From: Myxococcales bacterium
Lineage (GTDB): Bacteria > Myxococcota_C > UBA6777
Assembly: GCA_027005175.1 (NCBI GenBank)
Contig: JALTMC010000902.1
Location: 1-9,116, forward strand
Direction: 5' to 3'
DNA: 9,116 bases
The translations under genes and the position numbers were made by a program. This document shows positions 1 through 6,100 of this stretch, piece after piece. The notes beneath the pieces were generated by a model. The model was not told the origin of the DNA, ran no database searches, and saw nothing but the letters and a program-made list of their open reading frames with translations. Position 1 is the first letter of the stretch; each line of letters begins with the position of its first letter.

Positions 1-1
1 A

Positions 2-319
2 AATAATATGATGTATCTTATGAATACTGGTGCGGTCACTTTTTATGGAGTTTTTGTGGGAACCATGGTTGCTGGAACACAAACCCTTTCATCCAAAGGA
101 GGGGAGGATCTTTTTGTGATGCGCTTGAATAACGCAGGTAAGGTATCATGGGTCCGTGGTTTTGGAAGTCCACTGAATGATTTTTTGGGCTTCATGCGTA
201 TGGGAATCAATGGTGATATCTTTCTTTCAGGGTTATTTCGTGGTCCGATGACAATAGATACACAAACCTTACCGCACAAGGGTTATGCTGATGTTTACTT
301 TGTTCGCTTCAGACCGTGA
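2..319 (+). CDS. C-terminal part of a beta-propeller-repeat (SBBP-like) secreted protein, 5' partial
   Basis: The frame is open to the left edge, so this is the 3' end (about 105 codons) of a longer gene and the ATG at 8 need not be a start. Two copies of a roughly 45-residue repeat are visible: F-x-G-T-M-x-x-G-x-Q-T-L-x-S-K-G-G-E-D-L-F-V-x-R-L-N followed by W-V-R-G-F-G, then G-D-I-F-L-S-G-L-F-R-G-x-M-T-I with Q-T-L-x-x-K-G and D-V-Y-F-V-R-F. This is the pattern of the SBBP-type beta-propeller repeats found in long cell-surface or secreted proteins of deltaproteobacteria, where a small 'FSG..TFGG' strand precedes an 'A..DIFVAKLD..G..W' strand. No C-terminal sorting domain follows the last repeat. 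The role is probably structural or ligand-binding at the cell surface, which is family knowledge and not shown here. A terminator-like structure follows 74 nt downstream. Confidence 0.75.
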   Translation, partial: NNMMYLMNTGAVTFYGVFVGTMVAGTQTLSSKGGEDLFVMRLNNAGKVSWVRGFGSPLNDFLGFMRMGINGDIFLSGLFRGPMTIDTQTLPHKGYADVYFVRFRP

Positions 320-392
320 ACGCAATGGCCATAATCATGGATGGCCTCTTCGTTTATGCGGGTTTCGTGTAAGGCTGAAACCCCGATTATGA

Positions 393-435
393 GGAGGAAA
401 TCCCGACGAAAGTCGGATCAATTCCTTCGTTTTTT
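393..435 (+). terminator. Rho-independent terminator downstream of the propeller gene
   Basis: An outer stem GGAGGAA (393-399) pairs with TTCCTTC (422-428) with one G-U pair. An inner stem CCGAC (403-407) pairs with GTCGG (412-416) and closes a GAAA tetraloop. The outer stem is followed after one base by six T (430-435). This geometry fits an intrinsic terminator for the plus-strand gene ending at 319. Confidence 0.6.
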
Positions 436-506
436 CTGAGGGGCAAAGTATTTTTAGTGCCCCGTAGGGGTAGTTCTGAGCCCCTCAGAGTAGGGATGTT
501 AGCCCC
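435..506. repeat. Alternating G4/C4 blocks forming mutually exclusive hairpins
   Basis: A perfect 10-bp stem TCTGAGGGGC (435-444) / GCCCCTCAGA (480-489) encloses a second hairpin CCCC-GTA-GGGG (460-470). Other pairings compete with these: GGGGCA (440-445) with TGCCCC (458-463), GGGG (467-470) with CCCC (481-484), and a further CCCC at 503-506. The order G4, C4, G4, C4, C4 allows alternative folds. It could be part of the terminator, a leader structure, or a remnant of a palindromic intergenic repeat. Confidence 0.5.
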
Positions 507-528
507 ACGAGGAACCTGTATCAATCCA

Positions 529-540
529 TGGTTCGAACCA
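529..540. promoter_or_regulatory. 12-bp perfect palindrome, possible operator
   Basis: TGGTTCGAACCA is its own reverse complement. It lies about 260 nt upstream of the small secreted-protein gene. The core resembles a tRNA T-arm, but no tRNA folds around it. A protein-binding site is possible but unproven. Confidence 0.25.
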
Positions 541-607
541 AGCTTGCAGTGCATTTGTCATTTCAAACTTGCACATCAAAGGAGGCAATGCATGGTTGTG
601 CCCATTT

Positions 608-665
608 TATTTTCATAACAATATCCAGGTTGTAGCGTGTTTTTACGCAAACACTGTAAGAAGCC
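608..665 (-). repeat. Left arm of a 58-nt inverted repeat flanking the small basic-protein gene
   Basis: Read on the minus strand this is GGCTTCTTACAG, then 27 nt, then GGATATTGTTATGAAAATA. The right arm at 1147-1204 has the same 12-mer, the same 27-nt spacing and a 19-mer with one mismatch (GGATATCGTTATGAAAATA). The spacers also share a CGCTA at the same place. By hand, about 40 of 58 positions match. The arms point away from each other and enclose the gene at 801-1133. Confidence 0.7.
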
Positions 666-788
666 TGTACTCTACTCAAAAGAATATAACACACCTTCTT
701 GCCATTTGTTGTGACTGTACGATTTTGATCTCCTTGAAGTATTGATGTTGTGAGAAGTGATATGATCTTTACAAACAATGCTTCCCTC

Positions 789-795
789 AAAGGAG
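789..795 (+). promoter_or_regulatory. Ribosome binding site fixing the start of the small secreted protein
   Basis: AAAGGAG ends five bases before ATG 801 and eight before ATG 804. This excludes the upstream in-frame ATG at 750, which has no comparable site. Confidence 0.75.
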
Positions 796-800
796 TTTCT

Positions 801-1133
801 ATGATGGTGCAACGACAATGTTCTCGATGGATTCTTGGTCTCACATGCTTCGTCTTTCTTTTTTGTGCTCTTATGATCGGGCCAATGCAAGCAAGTGCGG
901 GTACCATTGTGAAAAAGAAGCCTGTTGCAAAGAGAGCGAACTCCCGGAAATGGCAAGCGTATAAGAAAAAGAAAAAAGCCATTGTCTTAGGGAATGTTAT
1001 GGTTGGAGGCAAACACCAGATTCCACAACGCTTCTATTTTCACCGCACAAACTACAAACGTATGCAAGGAAAGTTAAAGCTAAAGGGCCTGTTGCAGAAA
1101 GTTGTAGGGACTGTGAAAAAAGGACTCTTTTAA
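801..1133 (+). CDS. Small secreted polycationic protein (110 aa), function unknown
   Basis: I do not recognise a family. The start at 801 (or the adjacent ATG at 804) follows a near-perfect Shine-Dalgarno and gives a standard signal peptide: a positive N-region with R5 and R9, a hydrophobic core at about residues 11-27, and an A-S-A cleavage site after residue 33. The mature 77 residues contain about 18 Lys and 5 Arg and no Asp or Glu; the whole precursor also has none. A run of five Lys lies near residue 55. A less basic segment follows with V-M-V-G-G-K and F-Y-F-H-R, which could form a small folded core, and the end is Lys-rich. The stop codon lies inside a hairpin that terminates the opposing transcript. 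The protein is presumably exported by Sec and may bind acidic polymers (LPS, teichoic-like glycans or extracellular DNA), which is inference. The antisense ORF across this gene lacks comparable signals. Confidence 0.75.
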   Translation: MMVQRQCSRWILGLTCFVFLFCALMIGPMQASAGTIVKKKPVAKRANSRKWQAYKKKKKAIVLGNVMVGGKHQIPQRFYFHRTNYKRMQGKLKLKGLLQKVVGTVKKGLF

Positions 1134-1139
1134 AGGGTC
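1116..1139 (-). terminator. Rho-independent terminator for the minus-strand protease/glycosyltransferase operon
   Basis: On the minus strand the stem GACCCTT (1139-1133) pairs with AAGAGTC (1129-1123) around a 3-nt loop with one mismatch-like T-G pair, and six T follow (1121-1116). It lies about 95 nt beyond the glycosyltransferase stop and overlaps the 3' end of the convergent small gene. On the plus strand the same hairpin lacks a good T tract. Confidence 0.5.
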
Positions 1140-1146
1140 TTACACG

Positions 1147-1204
1147 GGCTTCTTACAGGATATGAATGGATGTCCGCTATGGTTCGGATATCGTTATGAA
1201 AATA
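1147..1204 (+). repeat. Right arm of the 58-nt inverted repeat
   Basis: GGCTTCTTACAG (1147-1158), a 27-nt spacer, then GGATATCGTTATGAAAATA (1186-1204). It is the inverted partner of 608-665. It lies in the short convergent gap between the small gene and the glycosyltransferase. No clear target-site duplication is visible outside the two arms. Confidence 0.7.
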
Positions 1205-1210
1205 TTCTGT

Positions 1211-1356
1211 CAAAGGCTGTATTGTGGGCAGAGGCTATGGAATCGGTTGTGTTGTGGGCAGAGGCTGTGGAATCGGTTGTGTTGTGGGCAAAGGCTGTGG
1301 AATCGGTTGTGTTGTGGGCAAAGGCTGTGGAATCGGTTGTGTTGTGGGCAAAGGTT
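1211..1356. repeat. 30-bp tandem repeat, about 4.8 copies, coding for a decapeptide repeat
   Basis: Full units begin at 1221, 1251, 1281 and 1311 with a partial unit at 1341 and a degenerate start at 1211. The units share GTTGTGGGCA-R-AGGCTGTGG-AATCGGTTGT almost perfectly. Because 30 is a multiple of three, every reading frame stays open and copy number can change without a frameshift. On the minus strand the array encodes the C-terminal P-L-P-T-T-Q-P-I-P-Q repeats of the glycosyltransferase. A single G-to-A difference at 1237 turns CAG into the TAG stop. Confidence 0.9.
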
Positions 1357-3034
1357 GTGTTGGAAGCTCTGACGTTTTCCTGTGTGGGGTTTTGTGTGTT
1401 CTTTGACCTTTCCAGGAGAAGTTGCGAATACGAGGATGAGCTTTTCCCAACATTTGGGCAAAGCTTCTTTTGATATAAAAAGATGCGAAAGCACCTGATT
1501 TAAGCAAGAGAAAGGCGGGCGCATAGAGCTTTCGAAAGTTTGGGTTGGTAAAGAGGGAGGCGTATCCTCGCAGTGGGGTGCGTTTCAGAAGATCGTGAAT
1601 CTTTTGCCATTGAACGAATAAGTTGGGAGGGCAGGGGTCTAGCACAGATAGATACAGGAGATCGGGCTGATGTTCAAAAATGACGGAGGTTTTGAACTTT
1701 TCATGTCCTGCGTAGCCATGTCCCATGGATCGAATGGGTACTTTTGCAATTTCTTTGTTGGTCAGACCCAGTAGGTCGATGGTGTAGATCCTTGAGTAGT
1801 AAGGTAGCTTGCCAGCGATGTTTGTGGCGAGTTTGGTTTGAGGTGGAACAATTGCATTGAATGCTTTGCCCACGGCAATCCAGCGATCTTCCGATTTTCG
1901 GAGGTGAGAAGTCTTTACTCCAGGCAACAAGCTGGTTGCTTTTGCGGGGATTGCGCCCAGAATACAAGCAGCGAGCAGCAGTGTTAGGCCGAGTCCTTTG
2001 TGTTGCTGTTCGAGGGTTGCTGCCGTCCCTGCTGCCAGGATAGCCAGGGCGGGGATAATATGGGCAACAAATCGATAGCTATACAAACCATCTCCACCGA
2101 CAACAAGGATAAAAAAGAGGCCACAGCCTGAGAGAAGAGCCGGTGCGAGCAGAGGGTGAGGGGGGAATGAGAGTTTTTTGACTGTTGTTTGAAGCGCAAT
2201 GAACACTCCACCAAGGGCAAGCAAGAGAAGGAGTCCACCCATGCCTCGTGATACAAATCCCCAAAGGTATGTGAAGCCTCTTGGAATCGATGAGAGTCCG
2301 CTTCCTACTTTGGTGTAGTAGGTATTGGGTAATAGATCGGAGTAGTACAACCATCGTGCTGCCAACCCAGTGCTGAGCATGGCAAGAAAGGACAGACCTG
2401 CAAGCACAATATGAGATATCCTTCCTTTGTCTCGGTAATGTTTCCAGGCTGCATAAGTCATGGCGGCTCCGGCGAACATTGTGCCTTCCGGTCGGGTGAC
2501 TGCGAGGAAGAACGCCACGAGAGCACACAGAATCCCCTGACTCTCTGCAAGTGGGAGTTTGGCCGTCATCCACATCGCTGTAATGGCGAGAAGGAGGACA
2601 AATAAGCTGGTTTCCAGTCCCGCTCCTGACCAGAACACCAGGGGCCAAGAGGAGACGACAAGAAGTGTGGCTAGAGCAACATAGGCAAAAGATAAGTTGA
2701 GGCGTTGGTGAACAAAGAGGCCTGTGACCATCGCGGCAGCCACTGTACATACCAGCCCGAGGATAGGGGCAAACCACTCTACTGTTAACCCCATCATATG
2801 GAAGAAACTGAGCAAGAAGACCCAGGACGGACAAGAGAAGCCTTCAACATATTCACCGGGGTTGTAAACAAGTCCGTGCCCAATGGAAAGATGAGCTACA
2901 TAGCGAAACACGATGTAGGCATCGTCTACGACGAAGCCCTGGCTCACTTTATGCAGAAACAGCAGAACAAGTGGCAAAGCGATGGCGAGCAGCCACCAAC
3001 GTAGACTGCTTACGGGTGAAGAATTCGATGTCAT
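1235..3034 (-). CDS. Polytopic GT-C-type glycosyltransferase (AftB-like) with a Pro/Thr/Gln decapeptide tail
   Basis: A 599-aa integral membrane protein. A first membrane segment (about 14-29) is followed by a periplasmic loop with the V-V-D-D-A-Y-I-x-F-R-Y signature (D37, D38), then G-H-G-L-V-Y-N-P-G and V-E-G-F. These are hallmarks of GT-C enzymes related to mycobacterial arabinosyltransferase AftB and similar bacterial transferases. The first-loop acidic residues are the expected catalytic or metal site in polyprenyl-phosphate-sugar-dependent enzymes. About ten further hydrophobic segments extend to about residue 363. A soluble C-terminal part contains A-G-K-L-P-Y-Y-S, I-D-L-L-G-L-T-N and G-H-x-K-F, typical of this group. 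Residues 561-599 are four copies of P-L-P-T-T-Q-P-I-P-Q, the last cut by the stop. The acceptor is unknown. It lies downstream of the tricorn gene in the same transcriptional direction. The ATG has only AAAAAAGG directly against it, so coupled translation is likely. Confidence 0.85.
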   Translation of the reverse strand: MTSNSSPVSSLRWWLLAIALPLVLLFLHKVSQGFVVDDAYIVFRYVAHLSIGHGLVYNPGEYVEGFSCPSWVFLLSFFHMMGLTVEWFAPILGLVCTVAAAMVTGLFVHQRLNLSFAYVALATLLVVSSWPLVFWSGAGLETSLFVLLLAITAMWMTAKLPLAESQGILCALVAFFLAVTRPEGTMFAGAAMTYAAWKHYRDKGRISHIVLAGLSFLAMLSTGLAARWLYYSDLLPNTYYTKVGSGLSSIPRGFTYLWGFVSRGMGGLLLLLALGGVFIALQTTVKKLSFPPHPLLAPALLSGCGLFFILVVGGDGLYSYRFVAHIIPALAILAAGTAATLEQQHKGLGLTLLLAACILGAIPAKATSLLPGVKTSHLRKSEDRWIAVGKAFNAIVPPQTKLATNIAGKLPYYSRIYTIDLLGLTNKEIAKVPIRSMGHGYAGHEKFKTSVIFEHQPDLLYLSVLDPCPPNLFVQWQKIHDLLKRTPLRGYASLFTNPNFRKLYAPAFLLLKSGAFASFYIKRSFAQMLGKAHPRIRNFSWKGQRTHKTPHRKTSELPTQPLPTTQPIPQPLPTTQPIPQPLPTTQPIPQPLPTTQPIP

Positions 3035-3044
3035 CCTTTTTTGT

Positions 3045-3101
3045 TCAACCTATGTTCTCTCTCTTTGGTTTTTGTGATCGTTTTGAAGAGTTTGATGTCA
3101 T
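3045..3101 (-). other. 18-codon mini-ORF 2 in the junction repeat
   Basis: It starts M-T-S-N-S-S, exactly like the transferase, then runs into the duplicated protease sequence in another frame (K-R-S-Q-K-P-K-R-E-N-I-G) and stops at TGA 3045-3047. Exactly 10 nt (ACAAAAAAGG) separate this stop from the transferase ATG at 3034. It probably has no protein function but could pass ribosomes on by reinitiation. Confidence 0.45.
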
Positions 3102-3111
3102 CTTTTTTTGT

Positions 3112-3168
3112 TCAAGCGATGTTCTCTCTCTTTGGTTTTTGTGATCGTTTTGAAGAGTTTGGTATCAT
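3112..3168 (-). other. 18-codon mini-ORF 1 in the junction repeat, overlapping the protease stop
   Basis: Its ATG (3168-3166) overlaps the protease TGA (3167-3165) as ATGA. It encodes M-I-P-N-S-S-K-R-S-Q and so on, and ends at TGA 3112-3114, again exactly 10 nt before the ATG of mini-ORF 2. Confidence 0.45.
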
Positions 3169-6100
3169 CTTTTTTTGTTCAAGCGATGTTCTCTCTCTTT
3201 GGTTTTTGTGATCGTTTTGAGTAGGATTTGTATTGCTCGAATCAACTGTGGATCTTTGCGAAGCAGCTCATCCTGAGGGGCAAATGGAATGACGACATGA
3301 GGCTGTGCGGGACCGTTTTCCATATTTTTACCTTTGGGCAAGGTCCACCATCCTCGCAGTGGTATTCTAAAAAAGGAGCCATCCAGGAGTCGGATATTGC
3401 GTGTTGAAATCACTCCTCCATAGGTCGGCATACCAACGATGACGCCGCGCTTTAGATTGCGAAAAGCATGAGCAAAGATCTCTGCGTTGGAGACGCTCCT
3501 TTCATTGACCAAGAGAACCACGGGTTTGTGCCATGTGTAAAAGGGGCGACGAAAGACAGGGTATCCCTTTTTTGAACCGCGCCATTGGGTGTATCCGTGG
3601 GGTCGTGGAAAGAACATGGTTAACATCAGATCTGCGGTCCATCCTCCGCCGTTATAGCGGAGATCGAGAATCAACCCCTTCTTGTTGTAGGCGTGTGCAA
3701 AGAGATCTTTTTCAAATTGGTCAAGGCTTCGGATTCCCATGGCCCGAACGTGAGCATAGGCCAACAGACCACCACTCCACTTTTTGAGTTTTCTGCGATT
3801 GCTTTCGATCCAAGCTTGGTATCGCTCGGTTCGCGCCTTGCGAGGGGTCACTGGACGGATGGGGAGTGTTACCATCGCACCGTTCTGGCGACGCACACGC
3901 AGCACCACATCGCGGTGTGTCGTAAATTGGAGGTAACGATGGATATTGTTCTGCGCCGACACCGTATTTCCATCAACGGAGAGTATGATGTCCCCAGGGT
4001 TGATTCGACTCTTCTGCCGAGTCGCAGGCCCTTTGGGGCGGACAGACAATACCTTGAGCCCAGGCCCTTTGTGACGCCAGTCAAAGCGAACGCCGAGATC
4101 TCCTGTGACAGGCCGGTTTTTGTTTCGGGGTGGATAAATTCCCAGGTGACTGGCATTCAGCTCTCCCAACATCATACGCACAACATCATCAAAGTCTCGA
4201 CGTGTGTAAGTGTGTGGAAGCAGTGATTGGTACATCTTTCGCATGGACTGCCAGTTGACTCCGTGAAATTTTGGGTCATAAAACCACTGCTCCAACCAAC
4301 TCCATCCCTCTGTAAACATCTGAAGCCTGGCAATGTGAGGTCTGATATTTATCTCGGCTTTAAATCGCATCGGGCGTGTGGATTTTCGACCGTTACCGAC
4401 TGCAAAGAGCATACCCTTGTTCAAATAATGAATACGACCCAAGTTACTCACAGTGACATGCGAGATGCGTCCCTTGGCTCGACGACGAATCGTCTTTCCA
4501 TACAAGCCTACTTCATACAGTCCACCAATTCCTCGCCCACGAGAGACGACATAAAATGTACACCCTGATGGAGAGATGGCAAGGCTGGAGGCCCCCCTTC
4601 CTCCCGGAAGACCAGGGATAAATTTCAGGCGGAAAGGCAGCCCTTTGAGGTCGATCTTTACTCGACTTTTACGCTTGATCTGTGGACGGCTTCGACGTTC
4701 TTGTTGGAGCCTTCCAGGCTCTTTGGCTTTTCTGCGTTGGCTCGGACGAGAGGTGGGACGTCTTCGAGACTTCGGTTGTTTGGGTAAGCGTTGTAAGTGC
4801 CGTCGTGATATTCGGCGTGATTTGGGTACGATCCTGTTTTTCTTTCGGTGTTTGCGTGCCATCTTGATGCGTTGAATCATACGTTTCTTCCATCGCTTCT
4901 TCCATCGACGGCAAGAACGTTTGAGTTGGACAGGGTTTTTCTCATTGTCACTTTTTCTCAAAAAAACATAGCGAATTCCGTTGCGATTGTAGATACCCCT
5001 AGAGAGAAATGCGAGTACGCGCCCATTGGCTGACCATACAGGGCTTATATCCGAGTCGGGAAAACGGCTAATGTTTATGGGTTGTGAGCGACCGTGAGAG
5101 CGGACCAAAAAGATGTCTGTGTTGGACTCACGATCGACACGTGAAAAGACGAACCAACGTCCGTCAGGAGACCAGCGATAGGTGTCCAGGTTCCATCCTT
5201 TTACGACGACTCGCTCCGGGCCATTGGGCATTTGACGAACGATTAACTGACCGCGTCCCCGCACAAATGCCAGCTCTTTGCCATCGGGTGACCAGTGCGG
5301 TCGCGTTTCCGGCTGCGTTGCATCTTTGGCTGTGACACGGGTGACTTTGGGTTGCAGTGTATGAAACAAGGCGACAGGGTGCTTTTTTCGTTGTCCCGCA
5401 TGTACAAGGTAAATAGAATCACGTCGCCCTTGACGGTCTGAGACAAAGGCTAGCGTTCTACCGTTGGGAGCCCAGGAGGGGTGTTTCTCGCGCCATGGTG
5501 AGGCAGCGATGCTACGAGCCCAAGAATCGGGATCTTTGAATCGCTTCAGAAAGAGGTTTCCGTGGAGTACAAGGGCTACTTCTTTTTGGTTGGGCGATAC
5601 CGCATACTCTTTGATCCCACGTTGCAGAATGCGACGAATCTGAGAGGGCTCCGCTGTGTCGCCTGTGGCTTTGATCTGAATCTCCTCAAACAGTCCCGTT
5701 TCCAATTCCATTCGGTATAGTTTGTCCCAGCGCGAGTATACGACACGTGTTCCATCACGGGATACATGAACAGAACGAATCCCCTTTTTTCGATAGTGGG
5801 TATAAGGCATCATCTGGCCCGTCTCAACGTTGACCTTCCAGACATTGAATGTTCCCGTTCGCTCCGAGCGGAAGATTAACTCTTTGTTGTTGGCCCAAGA
5901 GGGACAGTTGGCGCTGTACCCTGCGGGTGTGAGGCGTTTGAATGTCTTTTTCTTGGTGTCGTAGAGCCACAGTGTTGGGTGGTATGGACCCTTCCATCGT
6001 TTTCGCCACCATCGGCCTGATCCGCGAACGAAGGCGATATATCGGCCATCTTGTGACAATGCTGCACTTGTCGCGTGAACATTGAGATAGGGCTTTGGCA

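Larger units (their letters stand above)
320..800. other. Intergenic region with several hairpins and a mini-ORF with strong Shine-Dalgarno
   Basis: About 480 nt separate the propeller gene from the small secreted-protein gene. Seen here: a 7-bp hairpin GGGTTTC/GAAACCC (360-366 with 377-383); the terminator at 393-435; the G4/C4 stack at 435-506; a 12-bp palindrome at 529-540; an inverted-repeat arm at 608-665; and a perfect AAAGGAGG (578-585) six bases before an ATG at 592 that opens only an 8-codon ORF ending at 618. An overlapping ATG at 588 opens a 15-codon ORF but is only two bases from the Shine-Dalgarno. A TATGAT at 761-766 could be a -10 box for the gene at 801, but I find no good -35 at the usual distance. 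No longer gene is supported here. Confidence 0.5.
3017..3220. repeat. 67-bp tandem repeat, three units, spanning the protease/glycosyltransferase junction
   Basis: Units are 3017-3083, 3084-3150 and 3151-3217 with a few extra matching bases. Between the first two units I count five substitutions by eye. Each unit, read on the minus strand, holds the last ~18 codons of the protease frame, a poly-A stretch, a TGA and an ATG that overlap as ATGA, and the first codons of the transferase gene (M-T-S-N-S-S, or M-I-P-N-S-S in the protease-proximal unit). The period is not a multiple of three. The boundary sits at TCTTCA, where protease and transferase sequences share a short YTCA microhomology. Confidence 0.92.

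Noticed and set aside
529-540. GGTTCGAACC resembling a tRNA T-arm, possibly an attachment site.
   Set aside because: No acceptor, anticodon or D arm can be drawn around it, and no integrase or duplicated att core is present.
563-1012. 149-codon minus-strand ORF across the small secreted-protein gene.
   Set aside because: It is antisense to a gene with a strong Shine-Dalgarno, a clean signal peptide and a plausible mature protein; its own start lacks such support.
1211-1356. Regular 30-bp repeats resembling a CRISPR array.
   Set aside because: The units are directly adjacent with no unique spacers, and they encode a decapeptide repeat.
1162-1473. Plus-strand ORFs rich in V-L-W-A-K-A-V-E-S or G-C-G-I-G repeats.
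   Set aside because: They are open only because the 30-bp repeat keeps all frames open, and they lie antisense to the transferase gene.
3693-4226. 177-codon plus-strand ORF opposite the tricorn gene.
   Set aside because: It is antisense to the PDZ and catalytic domain coding region and shows no recognisable domain, signal peptide or ribosome binding site.
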